Positions 44,305-57,432 of a DNA stretch of 64,000 nt are shown one piece after another. This stretch comes from Paracentrotus lividus (lineage: Eukaryota > Echinodermata > Echinoidea > Camarodonta > Echinidae), in NCBI GenBank assembly GCA_940671915.1, contig CALNVZ010003434.1, forward strand, positions 9,313,002 through 9,377,001, given 5' to 3'. The notes under the pieces were generated by a model. The model searched no databases. It worked only from the letters and a program-made list of their open reading frames with translations, and was not told where the DNA came from. A program made the translations under genes and the position numbers. How positions within the stretch are numbered: position 1 is the first letter of the stretch; every line of letters starts with the position of its first letter.

Positions 44305-44462
44305 GCTATCTCACTTCGCGGAGACGTCTCCGCACAGAATAGAAAAATCGTCTCCGCGACGGATAAAAGTATAAGAGACGTCTCCGAGACGTCTTCTGAG
44401 TTTTGGAGACGGATTTTTTAGAATTAATTGTCGCGGAGACGTCTCCGCGACAATTTGTATGA
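44305..44462. repeat. GTCTCCGCGAC palindrome-rich element, copy 2
   Basis: Starts after GTGCTATCTCACTT and contains GCGGAGACGTCTCCGC twice, with GGAGACGGATTTTT and CGTCTCCGCGACGGATAAAA linkers as at 35.7-36.0 kb. Confidence 0.75.
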
Positions 44463-44481
44463 TAAAAACGAACTACATATA

Positions 44482-45165
44482 GGGGAGACTGGGGTAATTA
44501 TGGCCATGGGGTAATTATGGCCCCTTTGTCTTTGAGATCTTATGATTCTTTGCTGCATTACACAATGATAATTTAATTTTAACACATGCCTAGCTAAACT
44601 CTTCCTACTGAAAATAAGCCATTTGCATGAAATTTTGTGCTTAGGGGAGCTTAAAATGTACGGCAATTACAATTCTGTTCGTTGGAAAGTGGCAAGTCTG
44701 CTTTTTTATGTGGGGTGTGATATGATTAATTAAAATCATTTAAGATGAAATTTTGATTGAAACTAAAACAATAGGAAGTAAAAAACACAACAGAAAAACT
44801 TCCACCTGAATATCTTCAATAGTAGAGCTGTAAAGGGGGATCAAAATGAAAATGTCATTTGGGGTAATTATGGCCCCCAATGAATGAACAGTGTATAAGC
44901 GCAGATAAGCGTAGATGGGGACATTAACTTGTACGATTTTGTACATTAATATATGTATTGCTTTGATTGCACAATTTCAACATTTTGGCTGAACCAATTA
45001 TTGATTAAATCACTGTTGGTGGTTGATAAGTGTATTAGGAATACCCAACAACATTTATTATACATTACCATCATTAATTAACATAATATCTTTGAATTCA
45101 TACAGTCATTACAATAGGGGCCATAAATACCCCAACCCGTGGGGTAATTATGAGGAACGTGCATC
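44482..45165. mobile_element. GGGGAGAC-ended element, right end not found
   Basis: TA then GGGGAGACTGGGGTAATTAT starts the element. The phrase GGGGTAATTATGGCC is reiterated at about 44495, 44509 and 44860, and a variant occurs near 45142. It resembles the left end of 11141-11708. No matching inverted right end was found, so it is probably truncated. Confidence 0.55.
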
Positions 45166-45384
45166 TTTAACATAAAACGATTATAAACCATTGTCAATTT
45201 TGTAAAGTAATTATTAGTCGTCCTTGATATCCTCATCGCACCATGTCGTCATATTAAAATGATCAAGGACCGTCATGCATGAACACATGTTGTTTTGATA
45301 GATTGAGTGCAAATATAGTGTTGATAGTAAATTACTTTGACATGTTTGAAGGAAAATATAAATATGGTCGATGAAAATGTGAAT

Positions 45385-46440
45385 TGGGGGGGGGGGTGTT
45401 CTTCTGGAAAGTATTCTGTATTCAATTTTGCTTTGTATTGTTTGCCTTCCTCAGATGTCATAGCAACATAATATTCTCGACAAGCCAATTTGCATCTGTT
45501 CATGCACAACGTCGCGACGTTCCAATTAATATTATCGCTTTAATATACCGATATGGTGCGATCTGTGCATGACTGTTAATTACTTTACAAAATTGACAAT
45601 AGGTTATAATCGTTTTAATCGACTCTTTCATAGACATCAATGCGGGCATCAATGCCTAAAGTTGGCTTTTGATAGAAACAAATAAAACACTGGCAAAGTT
45701 TATAAAACAATCATCTTAATTGTCAAGCACTATAAACATTTTCGTGGAATCTCTCAAGGCTTTTCCTGTAGTACCAAATGCGACTAAACTAGTTCAGACT
45801 GCAATATAGCGAGTATTGTGTTTTCGATTTTAATCTGCTATCAATTTTTTGTGGTTGGGTTTTATAATGATTTAGGTTTGGTCTTCCATATATTATTTTT
45901 TTTTTTTCGTTTTTATGATATGAATAGTCATTACTTTACAACGGCCTACCGCCTTGAATTTGGATGTTCAATCTAAAAAAAAAAACATTACACTTTATGC
46001 ATGTTTATTATTTATTATAGGCGAGAAGGTAATAAAGATTAATGAGTAATAAAGACTTTAAAGAAATATGTTTATCTTCTTTTCTATCACTTCTTATGTA
46101 TTTCTTTGTTTTCACCTTCACTCATCTTTTATTATGTATTATGTATTTCTCTGTTTAACCTTCTTTAATCTTCTCTTTTATCATTTCTTATTCATTTCTT
46201 TTCTTCATTTTCTTTTATCTTCTCTTGTTTCATGTCATCTTACATATTTCTTTGTTTTACTTTTTCATAGCTTCTATCACTTTTTATGTATTTCACCTTC
46301 TTTTATCTTCTTTTTTTTTGTAATTGCTTATGTATTTATTTGTTTTATACTTCTTTTATCTTTTCTTCTGTCGTTTCTTATGTATTTCTTTATTTTTCAC
46401 CTTCTCTCATCTTAATTCAGTTTTATAGTGTATAGAGGAC
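45385..46440. repeat. Dispersed/tandem repeat D, copy 1
   Basis: GATGTCATAGCAACATAATA, AAAACACTGG, CTTGAATTTGGATGTTCAAT and a pyrimidine-rich tail align in order with 46885-47960 about 1.5 kb downstream. Unlike the 48-55 kb pair, these copies differ by many substitutions, so this is an old duplication. Confidence 0.7.
46068..46415 (+). repeat. Pyrimidine-rich tandem repeat, ~40-50 bp unit
   Basis: Seven or so imperfect units of TTCTATCATTTCTTATGTAT followed by TTCTTTGTTTTCACCTTC. The homologous tract is at 47650-47945. The open frame is an artefact of low T/C-rich complexity. Confidence 0.7.
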
Positions 46441-46884
46441 CTTCAATCTGAAAATTCCCAAATGATACATATTCCCTATTTTATTAGATAAATAAGGATA
46501 TTTCAATGTTTCTAATTTTCCTAAATCCATATGATTCACATTTTCATCGACCATATTAATTTATATTTTCCTTCAAACATGTCAAAGTAATATACTATCA
46601 ATACTATATTAGCACTCAATCTATCAAAACAACATATCTACACTTACTAAAAATGTTTTACATGTATTATATTATACAGTTGATATGCTGTGAATTTGAA
46701 CCGGGCAGATCTATGCATTATTCAGAAAAAAACATACACCCAGCTGGATTTGTAAATTCAATATTACTAGATTAATAAGAATTAATTAACCGAGGGAATT
46801 ATTGTTTGTGATCTTATGTTTGTCGTTTCATCATCCATCATGCTCTTGTATTGTGCTATAATAAAGCAAACTATTTGGTGTTGA

Positions 46885-47960
46885 TACCATGAGTGGTATT
46901 TGCTTTGTGTTGTTTGTCTTCTCAGATGTCATAGCAACATAATATTCTCAACAAACAAATTCGCATGTGTTCATGCACAACTTTCCTTGATCACTTTAAT
47001 ATGCCGACATGATGCGATGAGGATATCAAGGACGACTAATAATTACTTTACAAAATTGACAATAGTTTATAATCGTTTTAATCGACTCTTATTATACATC
47101 GATTCCAAAAGTTGACTTTACAAAATTGAAATTTTTTAATCGTTCTCTATTGTATATCACCGCCCAAAGTTGGCTTTTGATAGAAACAAATAAAACACTG
47201 GAAAAACAAAAGATTTATAGAATAATCATCTTAATTGTCAAGCATTACAAACATTTTCGTGGAATCTTTCAAGGCTTTTCCTGTAGTACCAAATGCGACT
47301 AAACAAGTTCAGACTGCAATATAGCGAGTATTGTGTTTTCGATTTTAATCTGCTTTCAATTTTTTGTGGTTGGGTTTTATGATTTAGCTTTGGACTTCCA
47401 TATATTTTTTTTTTCTTTTCGTTTTTATGATATGAATAGTCAATACTTTACAACGACCTATCGCCTTGAATTTGGATGTTCAATCTAAAAAAAAAAACAT
47501 TACACTTTATGCAAGTTTATTCTTTATGGTAGGCAAAAAGGTAACACAGACTAATGAGTAATAAAACGCTCCAAACGTTTCAAATTTTATTGTCCGAAAC
47601 AAAGGCGAAACGGAAATTCTTTTTAAAATAAGTAATGGGTAATAAAGACTTTTTTCTTCTTTTCTATCATTTTTTATGTATTTCTTTGTCTCCACCTTTC
47701 ATTCATCTTCTATCATTTTTTATGCATTTCTTTGTTAAATCTTCTTTAATCTGCTCTTCTATCATTTATTATTTATTTATTTGTTTCCATCTTATTTTAT
47801 CTTCTCTTGTCTCATGTAATTTTACATATTTCTTTGTTTTACTTTTACATATCTTCTATCATTTCTTATCTATTTTATTTTTTTAAATTTTCTTTTATCC
47901 TCTATTTTTATAATTGCTTATGTATTTCTTTGCTTTTCACCTTCGCTCAACTTAATTCAG
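46885..47960. repeat. Dispersed/tandem repeat D, copy 2
   Basis: See copy 1 at 45385-46440. Its left edge (ACCATGAGTGGTATTTGC, about 46886) provides the empty site of the MITE at 55846-55997. 46520-46750 upstream is also shared with 55540-55735. Confidence 0.7.
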
Positions 47961-48236
47961 TTTTTATAGTGTAAAGTTTGTCCCACAAAAATAAAATATT
48001 TAAGTATTTTATTTCTGAATGATAAATCACATTGATACATAGAAGCAACTCCTTGGAGAAAACATGATCAAGATAATATAAAACAGTTTACAGTCAATTT
48101 TATAAGATAACATAATTTTGATCAAGAAAATTGTCGGAGTATAATGGAGCAACATACAGAGGTATATAGCAATAGCAATAGAAGTTTAAACTTGAGATTA
48201 ATCTTATTATTAAAATGAGTATAATTTGAAAACTAC
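47961..48236. other. No gene seen
   Basis: A/T-rich spacer before the tandem duplication. Confidence 0.4.
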
Positions 48237-51200
48237 CAAATCACATTGTATATAATTTAACTATGTAAACGAGCATTTATTTTATACAACTGGCTTAAAT
48301 TTTATGCGATAGGGTCAATTGAATACAGAGGTATCAGACCTCTTTCAGCACTTATCAGAAAACCTCTCAATCCAAGTTTCGTTATTACGTTGAATAAAGT
48401 ACGTAGTCCAATTACGTCTTTATTCACTGTTATTTCATTTTTAGATTTAGTTTTTTAGATTTTAGATTTTTAGATTTTGGGCCCACAACTTGGGGGCCAT
48501 TACTTAATCTAAAAAACAATGAAGGTTTAAGAAAATTGGCATGTTATCTTTAACACTTGAACAGATAACAAATATTGTTAGCTGAACCTGACTACACATA
48601 CTTAATACAAAACTTGGATGGAGAGGTTTCCTGATGTGTAATGAAAAAATGCTCATATCTTTCTGGTTATTGGACCATATCACATAAAATTTCTTCCAGT
48701 TCTAGACCATGAATTGTAGCTTACTTGTACAAAGATTGAAACAAAATGATGCTGTAATTTTAATATAGGATTTCCCACTCAGTTTCGGAAGTTCGTCATT
48801 CCATTCGATAATCAGTTCATTCAAATTCCCAAAATATTTCTACTGCGTCAAATTCATCATTCAAATTCCAACTTAGTTCCTTCGCTTTGGTATTAAAAGC
48901 CTTCAAATCAAAATCCCCCTCGAAAGCAATCAAATTAGTAAATCGGATGGAATGCGTGCGATCCCGCAATCAAATCTGCGCAGAGGCAATCAACTTTGGC
49001 ATTGGTTAAACCAAGTTGGTATACAATTTGGCAAATCGTTTTAAATTCTTGGTTACTTTTAGACTGAACATTTAAAATAGCGATTTCTTTTTCTGAAGCT
49101 TTATATCTATTCCATAAGAATAATAATAATAATGATAATAATAAATAATAATGAAAAAATATAACGTTTTCTCTTTATTGAGATTTATATCATTTTAAAC
49201 ATTTCTTTACTGTTGAGTGTTATGATGAAACAACTATTCTTTTTTTTAAAGTTCTGGTTAATTACTTTAGAATTAAATATCAAAGATCATTATGGCACCC
49301 CTAAGTTTAAGGTCAATCTGGCGCCTTTTAGCTTCAGGTCGATTTGGCGCCCCTGTATCTATCATCGAATTAACGCCAACATATGTCGCCCCAAAATTTT
49401 ATGATCACTTTGGCGCCCCTGGGTTTTAGATCAATTTGGCACCCCTAATTCAAGATCAAAGTATAGCCCTTTTTTTCCTTTTCCCCTTTGTTTCCTTTCC
49501 CGTTTCCCGCTCTTTTTCCCTTTCTCTTTTTTTTTCTTCAAAGATTTTTTTTCTCTCTGTTTTGCGCCCCTGTTCGCCTACCCCCTGTCCCACCTACCCC
49601 CCGAGATGCGCGCATGAATTAATTTGTTATGTGGAAGAGTTTTTGTGTGTTGACTATGTAATTATCCAAGATAAATTGTTACCTGAGTAAAAAGAGAAAA
49701 TGTAGGGGGAAAAATATAGGATTTCCCAGTCAGTTTCAGAAGTTCGTCGCTCCATTTGATAATCGGTTCATTCAAGTTAGGACGATTTAGCATTCAGTCG
49801 AATTTCCGGAGATCAGATTCCCTTTTCCAGCAATCAATTGCATGTTTCACTTTTTCAAATTCCGATTAAGTGCACTATATACGTTAAACAGTAATTCAAA
49901 TTAGCAGAGACGCTGTTATGATTGCGCAATACCGCCATAAGCAGCATTTAAATTCATTTCGAGTTTTCAACTTACAGTAATTAGCATTCAAATTAGGGCT
50001 TGAATTTATAGCTGCAGGAAATGTTTTTGTTTTTAATCATATAATTTGTTTTCATTAAATGTTTGCGAGTTGCTATTAGCACCAATTGTGAATGAGTATG
50101 TACCTTAGATTACGGTATGTATGAGATATATTTTCCAGTTATTAATTAGTTCATGAAATGGTTTCTTTTTTCACAACATTTCCTTTTTTACTCGTGTAAC
50201 ACTTTATCTTGCATAATTACATATTTAATCAACACATAAAAACTCTTCCGCATAACAAATGAAGTCATGCACGTATTTCATGGGGGGGGGTAGATGGACA
50301 GGGGTGCCAGAAGAGGAGAAAGAGAAGTTAAAAAAAATGACAAAAAATAAAAAAAAATAAAGAGAAAGGAAAAAAGAGGGGAAAAGGGGAGAAGAGAAAA
50401 GGGAAAAACAGGGCGTCATATGGTCGCCAATTCTATCTTAAATTAGGGGCGCCAAATCAACTTTAAAACTAAAGGACCGCCAATAAACCTTAAACTTAGG
50501 GCGCCATTCTAATCTTAAATTAAGGGGGCCGCTTCGATCTTAAATTTAGTGGGAGCAAAATTGATCTTGAATTTAGAGGCGCCACACTGATCTTTAACTT
50601 AGGGGACTCCAAGTTGATGTAAAACATAAAAAGATCTTAAAATTTAGTTGGGCGCCACTTTGATCTTAAAATAGGGGTGTAAAATTGATTTATAACCCAG
50701 GGGCCGTCAAAGTGACCTGAAACTTTTAGGGCCCAAATCGACCTGAAGCTAAGGGGGCGCAAAGTTGACATTAAAACTTAGGGCCGACATAAATTATTGG
50801 CGTTAATTCGATGTTAGATCAGGGGCACCAATCGACCTAACATAATAGGGAGGCAAATCGACCTGAAGCTAAGGGGCGCCAGATTAACCTCAAACTTGGG
50901 GGCGCCATAGCGATATTTTGATATTTTATTCTAAAGTAATTTAACCAGAGCTTTAAAAAAAAGAATAGTCAATTCATCACAACACTCACAGTAAAGAAAT
51001 TTTTTTATGATGTAAAGCTCAATAAAAAGGAAATTTCATTTTTATTTTATTCTATTTATTTTATTTATTCTAATGGAATAGATATTGAGCTTCCAGAAAA
51101 AGAAATCGCTATCTTAAATTTTTAATCTAAAAGTAACCTAGAGTTTAAATTTGCCAATTGTATACCAACTTGGTTTAAACCAATGTCAAAGTGATTGCCT

Positions 51201-51812
51201 CAGCGCGGATTTGAATGGGGAAAGCACGCATTCCAGTAATTTACTAATTGATTGCTTTTGAGGGGGATTTTGATTTGGAAGCTTTTAATACCAAAGCGAA
51301 GGAACAAAGTTGAATTTGAATGATGAATGTGACGCTATAGAAATTTTTGGGAATTTGAATGTACTGATTTATCGAATGGAGGAACGAACTTCCGAAACTG
51401 AGTGGGAAATCCTATAATATCATGGAACTAATTAATACTGGAAAAATGTAATCATACTTAAGCACTTGCCGTAATATAAGGTACATACTCATTTACGGTT
51501 ACCGCTAATAGCAATTCCCAAACATTTGGATGAAAAAAAAAAAATTAATATGATTAAGAAACAAAAACATTTTCCTGCAGCTATAAATTTAAGTCCTAAA
51601 TTTGAATACTAATTACTGTAAGTTGAAAACTCAGAATGAATTTAAAATGCCGCTTATGGGCGGTATTGCGCAATCATAACAGTGTCTTCTGCTAAATTGA
51701 ATAACTGTTTACGTATATAGTGCACTTAATCGCAATTTGACAAATGAAACATGTAATTGATTGCTGGAAAAGGGAATATGATCTCCGGAAAATCGACTGA
51801 AAGCTAAATCGT
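48237..51812. repeat. 3.57-kb tandem unit, copy 1 (P Q P' Q')
   Basis: Starts AAATCACATTGTATATAATT. Within it, P (48764-49714) begins TATAGGATTTCCCACTCAGT, Q (49715 to ~50165) begins TATAGGATTTCCCAGTCAGT, P' (~50166-51416) is the inverse of P and ends ACTGAGTGGGAAATCCTATA, and Q' (51417-51812) is the inverse of Q. Q' is cut off before its terminal motif by the junction with copy 2. P and P' carry arrays of GGCGCC/GGCGCCCC words, about 40-50 bp apart, with inverted polarity. P and P' differ by substitutions (roughly 10 percent by eye). No coding sequence. Confidence 0.8.
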
Positions 51813-54800
51813 CTAAATCACATTGTATATTAATTTAACTATGTAACGAGCATTTATTTTATACAACTGGTTAATTTATGCGATAGGTCAATTGAATACA
51901 GGAGGTATCAGACCTCTTTCAGCACTTATCAGAAAACCTCTCATCCAAGTTTCGTTATTACGTTGAATAAAGTACGTAGTCCAATTACGTCTTTATTCAC
52001 TGTTATTTCATTTTTAGATTTAGTTTTTTAGATTTTAGATTTTTAGATTTTGGCCCACAACTTGGGGGCCATTCTTAATCTAAAAAACAATGAAGGTTTA
52101 AGAAAATTGGCATGTTATCTTTAACACTTGAACAGATAACAAATATTGTTAGCTGAACCTGACTACACATACTTAATCAAACTTGGATGGAGAGGTTTCC
52201 TGATGTGTAATGAAAAAAATGCTCATATCTTTTGGTTATTGACATATCACATAAAATTTCTTCCAGTTCTAGACCATGAATTGTAGCTTACTTGTACAAA
52301 GATTGAAACAAAATGATGCTGTAATTTTAATATAGATTTCCCACTCAGTTTCGGAAGTTCGTCATTCCATTCGATAATCAGTTCATTCAAATTCCCAAAT
52401 ATTTCTACTGCGTCAAATTCATCATTCAAATCCAACTTAGTTCCTTCGCTTGGTATTAAAAGCCTTCAAATCAAAATCCCCTCGAAAGCAATCAAATTAG
52501 TAAATCGGATGGAATGCGTGCGATCCCGCAATCAATCTGCGCAGAGGCAACAACTTTGGCATTGGTTAACCAAGTTGGTATATCAATTTGGCAATCGTTT
52601 AAATTCTTGGTTACTTTTAGACTGAACATTTAAAATAGCGATTTCTTTTTCTGAAGCTTATATCTATTCCATAAGAAAATAATAATAATGATAATAATAA
52701 AATAATATGAAAAAATATAACGTTTTCTCTTTATTGAGATTTATATCATTTTAAACATTTCTTTACTGTTGAGTGTTATGATGAAACAACTATTCTTTTT
52801 TTTAAAAGGTTCTGGTTAATTACTTAGAATTATAATATCAAAGATCATTATGGCACCCCTTTATTAAGGTCAATCTGGCGCTTTTAGCTTCAGGTCGATT
52901 TTGGCGCCCCTAGTATCTATCATCGACATTAACGCAACATATGTCGCCCCAAAATTTTATGATCACTTTGGCGCCCTGGGTTTTAGATCAATTTGGCACC
53001 CCTAATTCAAGCATCAAAGTATAGCCCTTTTTTTTCCTTTTCCCCTTTGTTTCCTTTCCCGTTTCCCGTCTTTTTCCCTTTCTCTTTTTTTCTTCCAAAA
53101 GATTTTCTTTCTCCTGTTTTGGCGCCCCTGTTCGCCTACCCCCGTGTCCCCTCCCCCCCCCCCCGAATGCGCGCATGAATTAATTTGTTATGGAAGAGTT
53201 TTTGTGTGTTGACTATGTAATTATCCAAGATAAAATTTTACCGTGAGTAAAAAGAGAAAATGTAGGGGGAAAAATATAGGATTTCCCAGTCAGTTTCAGA
53301 AGTTCGTCGCTCCAATTTGATAATCGGTTCATTCAAGTTAGGACGATTTAGCATTCAGTATGATTTCGGAGAATCAGATTCTTTCCACAATCATTGCATG
53401 TTACTTTTTCAAAATTCCGATTAAGTGCACTATATACGTTAAACAGTAATTCAATTAAGCAGAGACGCTGTTATGATTGCGCAATACCGCATAAGCAGCA
53501 TTTAAATTCATTTCGAGTTTTCAATCTTACAGTAATTAGCATTCATTAGGGCTTGAATTTATAGCTGCAGGAAATGTTTTTGTGTTTTAATCATATAATT
53601 TGTTTTCATTAAATGTTTGCGAGTTGCTATTAGCAGCCAATTGTGAATGAGTATTGTACCTTAGATACGGTATGTATGAGATATATTTTCCTAGTTATTA
53701 ATTAGTTCATGAATGGTTTCTTTTTTCACAACATTTCCTTTTTTACTCGTGTTAACACTTTATCTTGCATAATTACATATTTAATCAACACATAAAACTC
53801 TTCCGCAATAACAAATGAAGTCATGCACGTATTCATGGGGGGGGGGGTAGATGGACAGGGGTGCCAGAAAGAGGAGAAAGAGAAGTTAAAAAAAAATGAC
53901 AAAAATAAAAAAAAAAATAAAGAGAAAGGGAAAAAAGAGGGGAAAAGGGGAAGAAAGAAAGGGAAAACAGGGCGTCATATGGTCGCCAATTCTATCTTAA
54001 ATTTAGGGGGCGCCAAATCAACTTTAAACTAAAGGACCGCCAAATAAACCTTAAACTTAGGGGCGCCATTCTAATCTTAAATTAAGGGGGGCCGCTTCGA
54101 TCTTAAATTTAGTGGGCGCAAAATTGATCTTGAATTTAGAGGCGCCACTCTGATCTTTAACTTAGGGGACTCCAAGTTGATGTAAAACATAAAGAATCTT
54201 AAATTTAGTTGGGCGCCACTTTGATCTTAAAATAGGGGTGTAAAATTGATTTATAACCCAGGGGCGTCAAAGTGACCTGAAACTTTTAGGGCCCCAAATC
54301 GACCTGAAGCTAAGGGGGCGCAAAGTTGACATTAAACTTAGGGGCGACATAAATTATTGGCGTTAATTCGATGTTAGATTCAGGGGCACCAAATCGACCT
54401 AACATAATAGGGAGGCAAATCGACCTGAAGCTAAGGGGCGCCAGATTAACCTCAAACTTGGGGGCGCCATAGCGATATTTGATATTTTATTCTAAAGTAA
54501 TTAACCAGAGCTTTAAAAAAAAGAATAGTCAATTCATCACAACACTCAACAGTAAAGAAATTTTTTTAATGATGTAAAGCTCAATAAAAAGGAAATTTCA
54601 TTTTTATTTTATTCTATTTATTTATTTATTCTAATGGAATAGATATTGAGCTCCAGAAAAAGAAATCGCTATCTTAAATTTTTAATCTAAAAGTAACCTA
54701 GAGTTTAAATTTGCCAAATTGTATACCAACTTGGTTTAACCAATGTCAAAGTTGATTGCCTCAGCGCGGATTTGAATGCGGGAAAGCACGCATTCCAGTA

Positions 54801-55436
54801 ATTTACTAATTTGATTGCTTTTGAGGGGGATTTTGATTTGAAGGCTTTTAATACCAAAGCGAAGGAACAAAGTTGGAATTTGAATGATGAATGTGACGCT
54901 ATAGAAATATTTTGGGAATTTGAATGTACTGATTATCGAATGGAGTGACGAACTTCCGAAACTGAGTGGGAAATCCTATAATATCATGAACTAATTAATA
55001 ACTGGAAAAATGTATATCATACTTAAGCACTTGCCGTAATATAAGGTACATACTCATTTACGGTTACCGCTAATAGCAATTCCCAAACATTTGATGAAAA
55101 AAAAAATTATATGATTAAGAACAAAAACATTTCCTGCAGCTATAAATTTAAGTCCTAATTTGAATACTAATTACTGTAAGTTGAAAACTCAGAATGAATT
55201 TAAATGCCGCTTATGGCGGTATTGCGCAATCATAACAGTGTCTCTGCTAAATTGAATAACTGTTTTACGTATATAGTGCACTTAATCGCAATTTGAACAA
55301 ATGAAACATGTAATTGATTGCTGGAAAAGGGAATATGATCTCCGGAAAATCGACTGAAAGCTAAATCGTCTTAACTTTAATGAACCACTTATCAAATGGA
55401 GTGACGAGCTTCTGAAACTGACTGGGAAATCCTATA
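51813..55436. repeat. 3.57-kb tandem unit, copy 2, with complete Q'
   Basis: Repeats copy 1 in order: P from 52331, Q from 53275, P' ending at 54980, Q' ending at 55436 in CTGACTGGGAAATCCTATA, the inverse of the Q start. Against copy 1 the differences are almost all one-base insertions or deletions, many in homopolymers, with few substitutions. Confidence 0.8.
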
Positions 55437-55519
55437 TTATACCCATCCAGAGTGCCATTAGCATTTTCTGTGGGATGCGCTTTATATACATCTCCTTTGT
55501 AAAAAAATAAATAAAAAAA

Positions 55520-56300
55520 ACCCATTTGATACACATTTTCATTGACCATGTTTATATTTCCCTTTAAAATAATTTGCTATCAATACTATATATGCACTAA
55601 ATCTATGAATATAGCATTTAAATTTACTAAAATGTTCTACAAGTATTTACGGTTGATGTGCTGTGAATTTGAACTGGGTAGATCTGGGCATTATTGAAAG
55701 AAAAAAAAAACATACACCCATTTGTAAAATCGATATTTCTAGATTGAGAAGAATTAAATAGCCAATTGTTTGTGATCTTATGTTTGTCGTTTCTTCTTCC
55801 GTCATGCTCATATCACCAAACTATTTGGTGTTATACCATAATTGGCAGTGGCTGATACAGGATTACATGATGGGGGCGCCATGTCCGATAGTGGGGCGCC
55901 GCCGAAATTTTCCGATTTTATTATGTACAGTCAATGAGTGGTTTTTTAAATTATAGGGGGCGCGCTTCCCCTGCGCCCCCGCCTGGATCCGCCACTGAGT
56001 GGTATTTTCTTTTGAAAACCATCCATGCTTCGTTGCTTTGTGTTATTTGTCCTCTTAGATGTCATAGCAACATAATATTCTCGACAAATCAATTCGCATC
56101 TGTTCATGCACGACGTTCCTAATGTCACCATCGCTTTAATTTGCCGACATTAAGCGATCAGGATGTCATGGACGACTAATAATTGAATTTAAAAAATTGA
56201 CAATATTTTTTTTAATCGCTCGTTTTCATATTTCACTTCGGCCGCCCAAAATTGGCATTTGACAGAAACACATAAAACACTGAAAACATATATATACATA
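55520..56300. repeat. Dispersed repeat D, copy 3
   Basis: Aligns with 46520-47200: TTTTCATTGACCATGTTTAT, TGCTGTGAATTTGAACTGGG, then GATGTCATAGCAACATAATA and GACGACTAATAATTGA. It is interrupted by a MITE at 55846-55997. Confidence 0.65.
55846..55997. mobile_element. CAGTGGC-ended MITE, 152 bp
   Basis: Left CAGTGGCTGATACAGGAT, right ATCCGCCACTG. GGGGGCGCC occurs near the left end and GCGCCCCC near the right end. The homologous site at 46886 (ACCATGAGTGGTATTTGC) has no insertion. An 8-bp duplication (ATAATTGG against TGAGTGG) is plausible but imperfect, suggesting a hAT-like element. Confidence 0.7.
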
Positions 56301-56581
56301 TATAATAATCGCTATGCCCCAGTTTGCGCCTACTCTGTTATGCTGAGATTGAATCGCAATCATTGGATTTTAATAATTAATGGAATCATCTATTTTAGAC
56401 TTTAAAAAGGTCTAATATTTGTTTTTTGATCATTGCCATTTACTATCTAGAGCGGCTTTATAGTACCATAACTTAATGAAATTAGCCCTTTTCTTCTTTT
56501 TTTTTTCTTTCTCTCTCTCTCTCTCTCTTTTGTACTTAAAAGTACAAAGCTCTTCAATGTAATTATCTTCATCTTTCATTG

Positions 56582-56671
<90 letters not shown>

Positions 56672-56929
56672 AATTGAGGTCGTCATTATTTCGCAAAGGC
56701 AGGTAGCAGCCTCATAAATTGGTTAAAAGATTATTTAAAATTGTATTCTGAAGCTATGTGCCAAGTTTCAGGAAATGACTTACAGTCAAATGAACAAAAA
56801 GAAAATGAATGAAAAATTTGCCTCTGTTCCCAAAAAATAACAAAAATTGCAAAATTTTTACTTTTGTAAAACCTCTGTTCACAAAGTCAGAGGAGATAAA
56901 ATCAATATCTATCAAATTTGATTTCTTCT

Positions 56930-56964
<35 letters not shown>

Positions 56965-57039
56965 TCTGTGCAGTCTCGCTCTCTCCCTCCGTCATTTATT
57001 AAAATGATTTAATAGTTATGATTATGTTTGTATTTCTAG
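56301..57039. other. Intron-like; AT and TC microsatellites
   Basis: A pure (AT)n tract at about 56587-56668 and TC runs at 56512-56528 and 56935-56961, the latter about 80 bp before the EGF exon. No exon recognised. Confidence 0.6.
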
Positions 57040-57141
57040 ATTGTCTTTCCGGACCTTGCCAGCGTGGATGGTGTGATGAGACTATGGAAGGCTATCTGTG
57101 TCATTGCCCAGAAGGATTCTCAGGGAAACACTGCTCAGAAG
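57040..57141 (+). CDS. EGF-like domain exon of a secreted lectin gene
   Basis: A 102-nt phase 1-1 exon between TATTTCTAG and GAAG|GTAACA. It encodes a single EGF repeat with the canonical six cysteines spaced C-x4-C-x4-C-x8-C-x-C-x8-C (residues CLSGPCQRGWC, then YLCHCPEGFSGKHC). The DxDE calcium-binding consensus at the start is absent, so this is a non-calcium-binding type. It joins in frame to the Thr-rich exon (57433-57834) and then the SUEL exon (59003-59343). The protein is extracellular; partners are unknown. Upstream exons, including the signal peptide, were not securely identified. A candidate is at 25681-25766. Confidence 0.85.
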
Positions 57142-57432
57142 GTAACAGAGATTGTACTGCATTGTGTAAAGTGTTAACAAATAAAAAAAATAAAAAAATG
57201 ATAATACTACTACTCATAATGTTAATGTATAAAATTAATAAATAAATAAATAAATAAAATAGAAAATAGAAATTTAATAATCAATTGGTAGATAATTACT
57301 TATAGTAATTTAGAAATTAGTCAAATTATATTTAGGGCACCTTTGCTAGCTCATAGTATATGTAAATATTTCAAAGAATGTTAATAAAGATACATTTACG
57401 AACTAAAATATCAAAAAATTGATTATTCATAG

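Noticed and set aside
52988-54032. Lys/Glu- and Phe/Ser-rich ORFs
   Set aside because: Translations of purine/pyrimidine-rich parts of the tandem unit, with frames broken between the two copies.
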